Source of the DNA: an uncultured Granulosicoccaceae bacterium
Lineage (GTDB): Bacteria > Pseudomonadota > Gammaproteobacteria > CALCKW01
Length of the DNA: 64,000 nucleotides
NCBI GenBank assembly: GCA_937965695.1
Contig: CALCKW010000012.1
Location: 186,001 to 250,000 of the forward strand
Direction: 5' to 3'
The notes beneath the pieces are model-generated. The model ran no database searches and was not told where the DNA came from. It saw only the letters and a list, made by a program, of their open reading frames with translations. How positions within the stretch are numbered: the stretch's first letter is position 1; the number at the start of each line of letters is the position of its first letter. The position numbers and the translations under genes are program-made. Of this stretch, positions 51,525 to 61,581 are shown one piece after another.

Positions 51525-54428
51525 ATGAACAAGGTTAGAAATTTTCTGTTCAGCGCTATGCTGGCGTGCACAAGTTTTTTGAGCACGCCGCTTTCGGCTG
51601 CGAGCGACATAGTGCCAGAACCAGAATTTCTAATTGCCGGTTTGTATATCAATGATGTAGAAAAAGACGGCGCCGACTTGTATCAGGACGGCGGCCAGTT
51701 TTGGTTACCTCTAGAGCAACTAAGTCAATGGGCTGAATTCGAGTTTAGCCCCACTGTGGACTCTGTGCTTGTGAGCACACCGCTCGGAGATGTTGATATA
51801 GCAGCCAGTCAGCTAATCGAAATGCCCGAGGGATTGCACATCAATCTCAACGCACTAAAAGAAGCCGGCATCCAAGCCAAGTTTGACACCAATAGCTACG
51901 CTTTACTCGTCTACGCACCGTGGATTGGCATTGCACCTAAAACCGAAGCACTGGTGTCGAGTCCAAAACCCCCAGACTTTCACCCACCTCAATCAGGTGT
52001 AGCACGATTTTATAATCGATTTGAAACCAACTACGACAGCGACACGAGCAACAGCAGCAGTATTTTGTACAGCGATGCGATGGGATATTTCGTCAACGGC
52101 GTGTGGGGACTGCAAACAACCACCAGTGCAGATCAAAACACCAAGCTGAGTCAATTGTATTGGAATACTTATAATCGCTACGCGGCAATGCGGCTAGGTA
52201 CAGCGACGGCCTATCCGGGACCGCTGCTCAACACGCCAGATTTTTCAGGTCTTCAGTTGGGTTATAGCAACCACAGCATCTATAACCACTTGGCGACAAG
52301 CGCATCAGCTACAAGACAAATGTTTGTTGATGATGCCTCATACTCACATGACATCAGTGGCACAGGTCCTAGAGGCGGCATCGCCGAGCTGAGACTAAAC
52401 GAACGCCCTATCGCTCGAGTTCGAATCGCATTGGATGGACAGTTTCTATTTAAAAGACTCCCTGTCGGTAGGAGTAACACCGATCGCGTTGAAGTTGCAC
52501 TCTATGAATTCTCGTTGGCGCAGCCGCCGATCAACGTGATTGACTACACCATAGCAAGCAAACCGCGCGCTGTTAGCACTGGTGAAATAGTGTTAAATGG
52601 CGGAATCGGCAGAGAAGGCGCCACCATTGACGAATCGACCGAGGGAGAACTCACAAGCTACGGGTCAATGCGCTATGGCGTCAGCAATTTTCTAACCTTA
52701 GAGGCCGCCACGCAGCAACGGGCGGAGCAAGATGATGGCTTATACTTAGGCGTTATTGCTTCACTCGGTGCTAATTTCGCGACGTCTCTGGGCACAGCTC
52801 GAATCGGGGACACCGACATCAATGGCGCAGAACTGTGGGGGACTTGGGAGACCTTTAGAGCCAAATACAAAGGCAAAGAAGAGAGAAACAAAGCGACCAA
52901 CACATCCAGTTTAAGTCAGGACCTTTCAGTTCATTGGCAGCTCAACGACAAATTTAGTGTGAACGTTCGTGGCTTACAGAAAAAAGAAGACAATGAAACA
53001 ACGGAAGAGTATCTCGCGGCAGGTTTTAACTGGAAAATGACACCTAACGCAACTCTGTCTCTCCAACCAATCGATGGAGACGAGTATGATGCGCGGCTTT
53101 CGCTAAGAAGCTTACAAGGAGACGCTTACCTGCAGTTTAGAGCGGCCCCTAGCAGCTATGGCGTTAGTCTGAACTACGCCGTCAATGAGGCGCTCAACAT
53201 TGCAGCAGACTATTCAGAAACTGACGAAATAGCGACCACAAGCACTGCGGCTTACTACCGCCCTAGACACAATAACGACAGTGTATACAGCGCTCAGCTG
53301 AGCAGACAACAAAGTCGTATCGGCTATTCACTGGGATGGCAATACCGCTTAAGTCCTCACACACAGTTCGGTTTTAGCTATTTCCGGCGGATTGATGACG
53401 ACGATGCACTGTTAGAATCTGTTGCGCTTTCAGACTCAGAATCTGTTTCCGTGTCCATAGAGTCGGAGCTGTGGTTTTCCAAGCAGAGCTGGCGTGCCTC
53501 TCACTTAAAAACCGACAGCACTCACGGTGCAGTCAGCGCCAGAATTTTCGATGTCGACGGAAACGTTTTGGACAGCGACAATATTCGGCTGAAAATCGAA
53601 GGAGCTCAGTCTTCGCTTAGACCGGGTGAAAACGGCGAACAGACGCTCACGGGTCTCCCCCCAGGTGACTACAACTTGAAACTATTGGCAGAAGGACTAC
53701 CGATAGAATACGAAAACAGCCAGTCCAGCTTGCGTGTACGCATTGCACCAGCAGCAACTACCGATGTCGAGATAACGCTAAAAGCTCACTACGGCGTCGC
53801 TGGTCTGGTCAGCGTTAATCAACAACCTGTGCCACATGAGTGGGTCGATATCTGGCAAGACGGGATTCGCGTCAGTGAGGGAAAAACAGATAGCTACGGT
53901 TACTACCAAATAACAGGGCTGCAGCCCGGTGTGTACGAAGTTCGTTACGGCGACATGAAACAGTCATTCGAGTTGGTCGATGACTATATATTCGACATCA
54001 ATTTGGGCATCAACGACGCGGACACTTTGGTTGCAGCGGGTACGCCTGCGCATGACAAGCCAGAATCGGCAGCTTTATTTTCCAACCTAGACACTGCGTT
54101 AGAGACGGCGGTAAATACTGTCTCCGAATTGACCGACATAGGTATAGCTTTACCGGCGGGACTAACAGGCAGAATCTACTACGGAGCCGAACCTTTGGGC
54201 CACGTAACCGTACAGCTCCAACGCGACGGAAGGAAAATAGCCTCTCTCAGCAGCGATAGATACGGTTATTACTCGTTTCATCACCTGAGCCCAGGTGAGT
54301 ATCGAGTGGCGGCAGGTAACACGGTCAACACCTTTGTTGTCACGACCAACCGCACCTACGACGCAGACCTTCACTTGGACGAGCAGAGCGTCGTCCAACC
54401 CAACAAAACGCATTGGTTGCAGCAATGA
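51525..54428 (+). CDS. Usher-like outer membrane barrel with C-terminal regulatory-like modules
   Basis: A 967-residue outer membrane protein. The signal peptide ends near LSAAS (27). A periplasmic N-domain (about 28-145, with QDGGQFWLPLEQLSQW) is followed by a long barrel (about 155-670) of alternating strands with many Tyr and Trp. A plug-like segment lies at about 283-330 (GGIAELRLNERPIARVRIALDG). Three carboxypeptidase-regulatory-like modules follow (about 686-750, 755-825 and 880-955), two with GYY and PGxY or PGEY turns. The mature protein has no cysteine. It resembles TcfC/CooC ushers of the alpha class in outline. It overlaps the next gene by four bases. Confidence 0.82.
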   Translation: MNKVRNFLFSAMLACTSFLSTPLSAASDIVPEPEFLIAGLYINDVEKDGADLYQDGGQFWLPLEQLSQWAEFEFSPTVDSVLVSTPLGDVDIAASQLIEMPEGLHINLNALKEAGIQAKFDTNSYALLVYAPWIGIAPKTEALVSSPKPPDFHPPQSGVARFYNRFETNYDSDTSNSSSILYSDAMGYFVNGVWGLQTTTSADQNTKLSQLYWNTYNRYAAMRLGTATAYPGPLLNTPDFSGLQLGYSNHSIYNHLATSASATRQMFVDDASYSHDISGTGPRGGIAELRLNERPIARVRIALDGQFLFKRLPVGRSNTDRVEVALYEFSLAQPPINVIDYTIASKPRAVSTGEIVLNGGIGREGATIDESTEGELTSYGSMRYGVSNFLTLEAATQQRAEQDDGLYLGVIASLGANFATSLGTARIGDTDINGAELWGTWETFRAKYKGKEERNKATNTSSLSQDLSVHWQLNDKFSVNVRGLQKKEDNETTEEYLAAGFNWKMTPNATLSLQPIDGDEYDARLSLRSLQGDAYLQFRAAPSSYGVSLNYAVNEALNIAADYSETDEIATTSTAAYYRPRHNNDSVYSAQLSRQQSRIGYSLGWQYRLSPHTQFGFSYFRRIDDDDALLESVALSDSESVSVSIESELWFSKQSWRASHLKTDSTHGAVSARIFDVDGNVLDSDNIRLKIEGAQSSLRPGENGEQTLTGLPPGDYNLKLLAEGLPIEYENSQSSLRVRIAPAATTDVEITLKAHYGVAGLVSVNQQPVPHEWVDIWQDGIRVSEGKTDSYGYYQITGLQPGVYEVRYGDMKQSFELVDDYIFDINLGINDADTLVAAGTPAHDKPESAALFSNLDTALETAVNTVSELTDIGIALPAGLTGRIYYGAEPLGHVTVQLQRDGRKIASLSSDRYGYYSFHHLSPGEYRVAAGNTVNTFVVTTNRTYDADLHLDEQSVVQPNKTHWLQQ

Positions 54429-55255
54429 AACTACAACGCGCAGCACTTGGAATTATTGTTACCTTAGCCACACAGTCGGGAATGGCAGGCAACGCCTACC
54501 AATGCCCTGCTACCGTGCCTGTTGATTCGCTGCACAATCGCAGCGGTTGGTATGTCGGGGAATACACACCTGAAACAGGAAGCTACAGCGCGACCATAGG
54601 TTCCACGCAGACAATCACTATCAGCTCTGGCGCGTTGGTAGACACGGCGAGTAGTCCGCACACGTGGTCAGAAGACTTGCTCGGCAACGGAGAAGCCGTG
54701 CTGTCTACAGGATCGGTAAATTTTAGCCAACCAAGCATCACATCAATTAATACCGCACTGACTGGGCTAGATACTCAGTCGTTGCTCTGGTCCAACGATT
54801 CCAGCCAAACGCGCTGGCCAGCAGCATCCTACAGTGGTGCCATGCATGCTTTAATTATTCAGCGCAACCATTTGAAATCTTCAGCTGGTACGGCACGCAG
54901 AAGTGATGCGCTTAACTATGCGCAAGATTATCTGGAGTATCGATTAGTAGGATCAACCGACACTGTTGTCGATGGTGTTAGCCAAGGGCAGCTAACATTC
55001 GGAACAGAAACACTGGACGTAGAGATCGTCACGGAATATTTCGCACCAGATGGCTGGGGTGACAACGACTATTGCTGGCGCTTGTTCAATAACAACAACG
55101 GTTTTAAAGGATTCGAAGTACAGATTCGACCCGTCATTTATATTCTCGGTGAAGATCACAGCCAGATTGCTAATTTACCGGACCTATCAGGTGACTATAT
55201 CGGAACGCTCGAGCTAGCGTACGATGCTCTCTCAACGAGTCGACCAGTGTACTGA
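54425..55255 (+). CDS. Tip-like secreted adhesin candidate of the pilus locus
   Basis: A 276-residue exported protein from the ATG at 54425, overlapping the usher stop (ATGA). The signal peptide ends near SGMAGNA (22). The mature part has two cysteines, in YQCPAT and DNDYCWRLF, which could form a disulfide, unlike the cysteine-free pilin and usher. It is rich in Ser, Thr and aromatic residues. By position, as last gene, it is the likely tip or adhesive subunit. No known adhesin domain is recognised. A frame starting at 54413 with TTG is not supported. Confidence 0.68.
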   Translation: MKLQRAALGIIVTLATQSGMAGNAYQCPATVPVDSLHNRSGWYVGEYTPETGSYSATIGSTQTITISSGALVDTASSPHTWSEDLLGNGEAVLSTGSVNFSQPSITSINTALTGLDTQSLLWSNDSSQTRWPAASYSGAMHALIIQRNHLKSSAGTARRSDALNYAQDYLEYRLVGSTDTVVDGVSQGQLTFGTETLDVEIVTEYFAPDGWGDNDYCWRLFNNNNGFKGFEVQIRPVIYILGEDHSQIANLPDLSGDYIGTLELAYDALSTSRPVY

Positions 55256-55356
55256 GTGAGACGCCGTTGGCACGTTTCGCTCAGCTAGCGGTGCAAGGGA
55301 TACACCGAGTAAATTTATGCGCGAACTGCTGGCCCGCGCAAAGTGCAACCTACCAG

Positions 55357-56526
55357 CTAAGCGGCTTTGGGCAGATCTATTTCACCCTCGTCCAATGCGG
55401 CACTAAGCTCTTCTGTGCGGTCAAAATCTCCAACGACCACCGACGCCTTCTGCAAGGAGGCAAGGCCTGCTGCTTGATCCCCAGCTAGCTGATCAATATC
55501 GGCATAACACACCATCGTCGTTACGGAAGCGCGGTACTTTGCCACACGGACAGCGGCCCAAGGAATAGCAAAACCAAAAGTGACAATAATCGCCAACGCA
55601 TTGAAAAAATACAAATTGGTGATCTTCGCTTGCGTCAACTCTGAGTCCAACGACACTCCAGCTTCCAGCTTAACGCCAGCCAACAGAAGGCGTTCAGACG
55701 TGGCACGCCACACGGCTAAAGGAAAAACCAATGACACAAAGAGCATAAAAGCGACTAAGGCATGTACAGGCTCAAATTGGCCTTCCAATCCAGCGTAGAT
55801 ATAGTATTCAATCGCGGTATGCCCACCCATAGCGAACAAGGCAGCACCAGCAATGGCCAAAACCATTGAAGCGGAAAAAACACCGCTCAGTGCGGTCTTG
55901 AAAATCAAACCCCAAAGTTTTCTAAGCTCAAAATTAGCGGTAAATGGCTGATCGCCGTAGTTGTAGTTCTCGAACCTATAACTCCAACTACTGCGCATAG
56001 AGTGCCCCAAAGGCAACAGGGCAAATGCAACGGTTGCGATCGGCCAGCCTATCAATCTCAAATACGAGTCTTTTAGCCTACCGGTGTAGGCCATGCGTCT
56101 TGCGCGGAAGGAAGTCGCCGCTGCGCTGCTGCGCAACTCGTGATGACGGGCAAGTGGGTATAACAACAGAGAAATGACAATCATTGCAGCTGCAATCATC
56201 GGTGCAAGCACCAAAGCAGCAACAAAGCCCACCAGCGCAAAATTTATAACTGCCGTTTGTGCAAGCGCTTTTCTAGGTTCGGCATAATAGTTGACGTTAT
56301 GCTTCCCCAGCCAAGTATTACTATAAAAATATTGTCGGCGTCTGGCTTTGGCCCAAGGTCGGAACAGGCCAAGTGTGCAAACCATCATCAACAGATTGAT
56401 AATCCACACTTCAAAATAACCTTTTGTCGTCCCGTCAAAACGACAATCCAATGTTTCTACGGACTCATTATCGATCACTTCTGCGACGGAAGCATCCTTA
56501 TTACGACGCTTTAAAAGCCTAAACAT
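55357..56526 (-). CDS. YjgN/DUF898 family membrane protein
   Basis: A 389-residue inner membrane protein from the ATG at 56526, with AAAGG nine bases ahead; a GTG at 56568 is possible. The DUF898 pattern is clear: FDGTTKGYFEVWIINLLMMV, TLGLFRPWAKARRRQYFY and NYYAEPRKALA, then about seven membrane spans, with FTANFELRKLWG in the middle. The function of YjgN-type proteins is unknown. The C-terminal tail (about 340-389) is soluble and acidic. It converges on the pilus operon. Confidence 0.86.
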   Translation of the reverse strand: MFRLLKRRNKDASVAEVIDNESVETLDCRFDGTTKGYFEVWIINLLMMVCTLGLFRPWAKARRRQYFYSNTWLGKHNVNYYAEPRKALAQTAVINFALVGFVAALVLAPMIAAAMIVISLLLYPLARHHELRSSAAATSFRARRMAYTGRLKDSYLRLIGWPIATVAFALLPLGHSMRSSWSYRFENYNYGDQPFTANFELRKLWGLIFKTALSGVFSASMVLAIAGAALFAMGGHTAIEYYIYAGLEGQFEPVHALVAFMLFVSLVFPLAVWRATSERLLLAGVKLEAGVSLDSELTQAKITNLYFFNALAIIVTFGFAIPWAAVRVAKYRASVTTMVCYADIDQLAGDQAAGLASLQKASVVVGDFDRTEELSAALDEGEIDLPKAA

Positions 56527-56562
56527 GGCCGCGTACCTTTCATAAATTTTATATTTCTTGTC

Positions 56563-56584
56563 CGGCACAGTCTCCGCTGTGCCG
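56563..56584. other. Perfect 8-bp GC-rich hairpin
   Basis: CGGCACAG (56563-56570) pairs perfectly with CTGTGCCG (56577-56584) around TCTCCG. It lies after the EamA gene stop and about 37 bases before the DUF898 gene start, on the transcribed minus strand. No T-run follows; it may be a leader structure or a Rho-aided end. Confidence 0.5.
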
Positions 56585-56647
56585 CCATTTGTACTGTTAT
56601 CGGCCGCTGTGTGTCATTGTTTACTACTTTACTGCTTAGTCGGAAGC

Positions 56648-57502
56648 CTAGAGTCGAATAAGTAGAACACCTATTAAAACCAGAACAACCGCCAGCCAGC
56701 GCCCTGCAGACCAAGGTTCTTTCAGCCATATCACACCGAGGACCATAGCAAACACGACGGAAGTCTCGCGCAAAGCCACCGCGACCGGGACTGAAATAAC
56801 CGTCATCGCCCAGATGACGATCCAATAGCTGGCCAGCGACAAAAGACCGCCTAACAAGCCCATGCGCCAGTGCTTTAATACTGCAGAAATTTGAGATTGC
56901 CCTGAAAATTGGCGCCACAGTACAAAAGCTAAAACTGGAACAAACTGACAAATAAATAGCCAGGCGGCATAACTGTGTGCATTGCCGGCGGCGCGCGCTC
57001 CCATTCCATCAACAATGGAATAGCCAGCGATGAAACACGCCGTTAACGCGGCGTAGCCGAGGCCATTGCGGTTGGTTGATTGCTTGAGCGGGCCAAATGC
57101 CAAGCAAAAAATACCAAGCACTAACACAACGATACCAACAGCTTGCTCTATGCGGAGCACATCTTTAAGAAACAAAAGAGAAAGGATCAACACAACCGCT
57201 GGCGCACCGCCACGAGCAATAGGATAAGCGACCGATAAGTCAACGCGCTGATAGGCAATACTCAGGCTACCCAAATAGGCACAGTGAATAATCGTGGACA
57301 GCAAGATAAACGGGAAAGCGGCGGGAGCAGGCCACGGTAAAACAGTCGCCACTATTGCACTACCAAATGCTGCACCGCCCGTTATCAGCAATATCACTTG
57401 GGCGCGATCAGCCCTAATTTTTAGAATAGCGTTCCACAACGCATGCATAACAGCAGCAAACAACACAAGAGTGGCCGCGTGTTCAGCCGCGACAAAATTC
57501 AT
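56648..57502 (-). CDS. EamA/DMT-family transporter
   Basis: A 284-residue membrane protein with about ten spans in two halves, typical of EamA drug/metabolite transporters (VDLSVAYPIARGGAP and VSVPVAVALRETSVVFAMVLG are the two repeat cores). Starts at 57502 and overlaps the end of the broken MFS gene by four bases (ATGA), so the two were cotranscribed. Not closely similar to the EamA protein at 5820-6722. Substrate unknown. Confidence 0.87.
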   Translation of the reverse strand: MNFVAAEHAATLVLFAAVMHALWNAILKIRADRAQVILLITGGAAFGSAIVATVLPWPAPAAFPFILLSTIIHCAYLGSLSIAYQRVDLSVAYPIARGGAPAVVLILSLLFLKDVLRIEQAVGIVVLVLGIFCLAFGPLKQSTNRNGLGYAALTACFIAGYSIVDGMGARAAGNAHSYAAWLFICQFVPVLAFVLWRQFSGQSQISAVLKHWRMGLLGGLLSLASYWIVIWAMTVISVPVAVALRETSVVFAMVLGVIWLKEPWSAGRWLAVVLVLIGVLLIRL

Positions 57503-58717
57503 GAGTCAGAATGACTCGTCGGCACCAAAGAGTGTTTGGGCAATGTCAGTGCTGCCAAAAACGCCAGTGTCGACATCACAACAATTACGCTGAAGCCATA
57601 GCTGTAATTACCGTCCGTGTCGTGCCACATTCCAGCAAGGTATTGAACGACTGAGCCACTCAGGGTTCCGCTCATCAGAATAATGCCAAAAAGCGCCGCA
57701 TGAGCTCGCATGCCAAATACCGCAGCTACTGAGGGTGAAACAGCAGTAAACAAACCCCCATGTGCAAAGCCGTAAAAAATAGCAAAGAAATATAGATGAA
57801 AGGGGTCACTGATCAACCGCAGCGCTAAGAGAGATACTAACAACACAGATAAACAGAGCAACAAACTGCCTTTCGCACCATGCCGATCAAACAGAAAACC
57901 GATTGTTAGCCTACCTGCCGCACTAGACGCGCCGATGGCAGACAAGGTCCACGCTGCTTGTTGCGTATTCAAACCGAGCTCATAGCCGTGTGACACCAAA
58001 TGTACGGGCACAGTCATGAGCGCAGGGAAAAAACAAAACTGGATTAAACAGAACGTCCACAAGCTACGTGTTCGCTTCGCTTGGGCAAAGCTTAAACCCT
58101 CGGGGCGATCAGAAGCGGCAGCGAATTTAGAGTGGGTCCGTGTCGCCGTACCAACACCCTGTGCCGCAAAAAACAATATTACAGCGGTTACTACACCTAG
58201 GATTTGCGCTGCATCTCGCCAGCCGTGGGAGAGTATCAACGCTGCCACGATGGCAGGCATCACCATTTGACCCAGCGCTGTGCCGGTTTTGACAATGCCA
58301 GTCATCACCCCTCGTCGATGGGGAAACTGACGTGCAACAGGTGACAATGTGCCTACGTCATGCGTTGATTAAGGCCAGCCCCGCCAACAGCGCGTAGAAG
58401 ACAATTAACTGCCAAGGTGCCGTGATAGCTCCAAGCGCAATAAAACCGATGCCTGCGGCAATGGCAGCGAGTCGCAAAAGCCAAAGCGCTCCAAAGCGAT
58501 CAATCAAGGCACCAGCCGGGAAGGCTAAAGCACCCATCATCAATAACACCACTGTGGCACCAGCACTAAAAACTGCTCGAGACCAACCCAGCTCCGCTTC
58601 CATGGCGGGGACAAAGACCCCGTAAGAAAACAGCCCGCCAACCATAACAGCCTGCACACCAAAAGCACCCGCTACCAAGGCACGAGCCTTAAGAATGTCC
58701 TGCAACCACATGGGCAA
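57499..58717 (-). pseudogene. Major facilitator (OFA/monocarboxylate-type) transporter, frameshifted
   Basis: Two consecutive frames make one MFS protein of about 400 residues. The first, 58717-58358 (119 residues), holds spans 1-4 with FGALWLLRLAAIAAG and ends at TGA after GLALINA. The second, from about 58354 to 57499, continues with VGTLSPVARQFPHRRGVMTGIVKTG, the loop after span 4, through span 12. The break is a single-base shift near 58358. Everything else is intact, so it is a fresh lesion or a sequencing error. Relatives move monocarboxylates or oxalate. It precedes and overlaps the EamA gene. Confidence 0.82.
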
Positions 58718-58782
58718 TCCTTATTTTATATAGGATAGGTGGCTCCCACTCATGCAAGAGCATTAAAGCGATGATTCATCAA

Positions 58783-59544
58783 TCACTGACGAAGCTTATA
58801 GCCCGTTTTAAACATCCACCCCACAACACCAAGGCAGAGCGCTAAGAAGAAAGCAATCATTGCCAGACTCCACCCCACAGGTACGTCGGCTACGCCAAAA
58901 AAGCTCCAACGAAAGCCGCTGACTAAATACAAAACAGGGTTGAATAGCGTGATCTTTTGCCACAGTGGCGGCAACATACTAATCGAGTAAAAACTGCCTC
59001 CCAAAAATACTAAGGGGGTAACAATCAGCATGGGTACTAATTGCAGCTTTTCAAAGTTGTCAGCCCAAACACCTATAATAAAACCAAACAAAGCAAAAGT
59101 GACACACGTCAGCAGAAAGAAACCCATCATCCAAAACGGATGCTCTATGCGGAGATCGACAAAAAAGGCTGCCGTGATCAATATAATCACACCGATGATA
59201 AAAGACTTAGTCGCCGCCGCTCCAACATAACCCAACAATATCTCAATAAAGGATATAGGTGCCGAAAGCACTTCGTAGATAGTTCCAGTGAACTTAGGAA
59301 AATAAATCCCGAATGATGCGTTGGAAATACTCTGTGTCAAAAGCGACAGCATCATCATGCCAGGCACAATAAACGAACCGTAGGGAACCCCCTCCACCGA
59401 TTCTATCCGCGAGCCAATGGCCGCACCAAAAACGACGAAATACAAAGCCGTGGATATCACCGGGGAAGCAATACTTTGCAACAGAGTGTTCCAGGTGCGT
59501 AGCATCTCGTTGTAATAGATGACCTTTACAGCGTGCAGATTCAT
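58783..59544 (-). CDS. ABC-2 type exporter permease
   Basis: A 253-residue inner membrane protein with six spans, of the ABC-2 (YadH/NodJ-like) family. [17 protein letters not shown] and [17 protein letters not shown] are characteristic. It overlaps the ATPase gene by four bases. Together they form an exporter; relatives handle drugs or polysaccharides, and the substrate is unknown. Confidence 0.9.
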   Translation of the reverse strand: MNLHAVKVIYYNEMLRTWNTLLQSIASPVISTALYFVVFGAAIGSRIESVEGVPYGSFIVPGMMMLSLLTQSISNASFGIYFPKFTGTIYEVLSAPISFIEILLGYVGAAATKSFIIGVIILITAAFFVDLRIEHPFWMMGFFLLTCVTFALFGFIIGVWADNFEKLQLVPMLIVTPLVFLGGSFYSISMLPPLWQKITLFNPVLYLVSGFRWSFFGVADVPVGWSLAMIAFFLALCLGVVGWMFKTGYKLRQ

Positions 59545-60467
59545 GCGCTCTCCTCCACCAGATTGACAAATATTTCTTCGAGCGAGCTCTGCCTGGTAAC
59601 GATATCTTTGACGCCTAGCCCTGCGCTGCTGAGATCTTGCAACAATGATGTGATACCTGTGCGCTCGCCACGCACATCGTAGCTGTAAGTCAGCTGAGTA
59701 CCATCTTCAGACAATTGCAGAGAATAATTAGCCAATGACTCGGGCACTGCCTCCGTGCTTTCTCGTAACTCTATGGTCAACTGCTTTTCACCCATTTTTG
59801 CCATCAACTTGTCTTTGTCTTCGACGAGCAATAAACGGCCACCGTTTATCACACCAACGCGATCAGCAATAGCCTCAGCTTCTTCAATGTAATGTGTCGT
59901 GAGAATAATCGTCACCCCGTCAGCACGAAGCTGCTCGACGATTTGCCACATATCTTTACGCAGCTCGACGTCTACACCAGCAGTGGGCTCGTCTAAAAAC
60001 AAAACCCGTGGCTCATGCGACAAAGCTTTGGCGATGAGTACCCGTCGCTTCATGCCACCGGAGAGGTGCATTAGCATGTTGTCTTTTTTATCCCACAAAG
60101 AAAGTTGCTTCAGCAGCTTTTCAAGATAGGCAGGGTCTTTAGGCATGCCAAACAAACCACGGCTAAAAGCCACTGTATTCCATACCGTGTCAAAAGCACC
60201 CAGCGTCAGCTCCTGCGGTACCAAGCCAATAGCTGATCGCGTATGGCGGTAGCCACTGCGAATGTCATGGCCATCAACCGTGACGCTACCTGTGCTGGCA
60301 TTGACGATTCCACAAATAATAGAGATCAAGGTGGTTTTGCCGGCCCCATTAGGGCCTAACAAGGCGAGAATCTCGCCTTTCGCGATGTCCAAACTTACCC
60401 CTTGTAAGGCGGTGTGCCCGGTGGCGTAGGTTTTGGACAAATCTGCAATTGAAACTATAGGCTGCAC
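59541..60467 (-). CDS. ABC-2 type exporter ATP-binding protein
   Basis: A 308-residue ATPase with Walker [10 protein letters not shown] near 40, signature [15 protein letters not shown], Walker [11 protein letters not shown], and the switch His in [11 protein letters not shown]-terminal extension (about 225-308) is typical of YadG-like drug-export ATPases. It is first in the operon, with the permease gene overlapping its end. Promoter not identified. Confidence 0.92.
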   Translation of the reverse strand: MQPIVSIADLSKTYATGHTALQGVSLDIAKGEILALLGPNGAGKTTLISIICGIVNASTGSVTVDGHDIRSGYRHTRSAIGLVPQELTLGAFDTVWNTVAFSRGLFGMPKDPAYLEKLLKQLSLWDKKDNMLMHLSGGMKRRVLIAKALSHEPRVLFLDEPTAGVDVELRKDMWQIVEQLRADGVTIILTTHYIEEAEAIADRVGVINGGRLLLVEDKDKLMAKMGEKQLTIELRESTEAVPESLANYSLQLSEDGTQLTYSYDVRGERTGITSLLQDLSSAGLGVKDIVTRQSSLEEIFVNLVEESA

Positions 60468-60635
60468 TGCGGCTACCCTCTGATGAACAACCGGACAATG
60501 GTATCAGCCAATGCCGTTCAATTGGAATGTGCTTCTTAAAGGTAAAAACCCATGCTATAGCACTTTGCTCTATCTACCCGCGCGCGCGATACTCAAACAA
60601 ACCCAAGTATTGATTGCACACTCAGGAGTGAAGCT

Positions 60636-61574
60636 TTGCAAAACTTCCCACAGCCAAAAATGGTTCCAAGCAATGGCATTGAATTAGAGGTGTATGCCGC
60701 AGGACAAGGACGGCCTCTGGTGCTCTGTCACGGCTGGCCCGAGCATGCTTATTCCTGGAGACACCAAGTGCAGCCGCTGGTTGAAGCGGGTTATCACGTC
60801 ATCGTGCCCAACCAGCGCGGCTTCGGAAATTCTAGCTGCCCCGAAGAGATCGAGGCCTACGATATCAATCAGCTCTGCGCAGACCTAAACGGCCTGCTCG
60901 ATTACTACGACTACGATGACGCACTGTTTGTCGGCCATGATTGGGGGGCTATCGTCACTTGGAATATGGCGTTGCTACACCCAAAGCGCGTTGCGGGGCT
61001 GCTCAACTTCAGCGTGCCACTGATGGTGCGAGGCAAACAAGATTGGGTCACTTTCTGGGAAGAACGGCTTGGCCCTGACTTCTACATGGTGCATTTCAAT
61101 CGCCAGCCCTTTGTCGCCGACGCGATATTTGATGCAAACGCAGAACAGTTTTTACGCAATATGTATCGCACAGAGCAATGGCGAGAAGAACCCGTTGACC
61201 TTGGCAAAGGCATGGCCATGATTAATCTAGCGCTCGCTGGGCGACTACCGGGTACGCCAATTATGAGCGACGCAGAACTGCAAGTGTTTCTAGGGTCGTT
61301 TCAACAAAACGGATTTACACCGGGCATCAACTGGTATCGCAACTTCCGGCGCAACTGGGAATTACTAGAAGATGCGCCAACGCAAGTGCACTGCCCTGTG
61401 CTGATGATTTACGGTGAACACGATATGGTGCCGCAGTTTCCGGCATTGGGTGATTTTGTTCCCCAGCTAGAAACTGCAACTCTGGATTGCGGCCATTGGA
61501 TCATGCAAGAAAAACCAGTTGCATCAATCGAGCTAATGCTCGAATGGCTCGCCCGAAACTACTCAGTAAAATGA
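60636..61574 (+). CDS. Alpha/beta hydrolase, epoxide-hydrolase-like
   Basis: A 312-residue cytoplasmic enzyme. The oxyanion stretch is LCHGWPEHAYSW near 32, the nucleophile Asp is in FVGHDWGAIVTW near 104, and the catalytic His is in DCGHWIMQEKP near the end. An Asp rather than Ser nucleophile in GHDWGA, together with HGWPE, points to an epoxide hydrolase; a haloalkane dehalogenase is less likely. I accept the TTG start at 60636 because AGGAG lies seven bases ahead; the next ATG is at 60660 without a site. It stands alone. Confidence 0.88.
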   Translation: MQNFPQPKMVPSNGIELEVYAAGQGRPLVLCHGWPEHAYSWRHQVQPLVEAGYHVIVPNQRGFGNSSCPEEIEAYDINQLCADLNGLLDYYDYDDALFVGHDWGAIVTWNMALLHPKRVAGLLNFSVPLMVRGKQDWVTFWEERLGPDFYMVHFNRQPFVADAIFDANAEQFLRNMYRTEQWREEPVDLGKGMAMINLALAGRLPGTPIMSDAELQVFLGSFQQNGFTPGINWYRNFRRNWELLEDAPTQVHCPVLMIYGEHDMVPQFPALGDFVPQLETATLDCGHWIMQEKPVASIELMLEWLARNYSVK

Positions 61575-61581
61575 AGGTTAT

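Noticed and set aside
54162..54446. 94-codon minus-strand frame within the usher gene
   Set aside because: It is the antisense shadow of the usher C-terminus.
57499..58717. Programmed frameshift in the MFS gene
   Set aside because: No slippery heptamer or downstream pseudoknot is visible at 58340-58370, and transporters of this kind are not known to use one.
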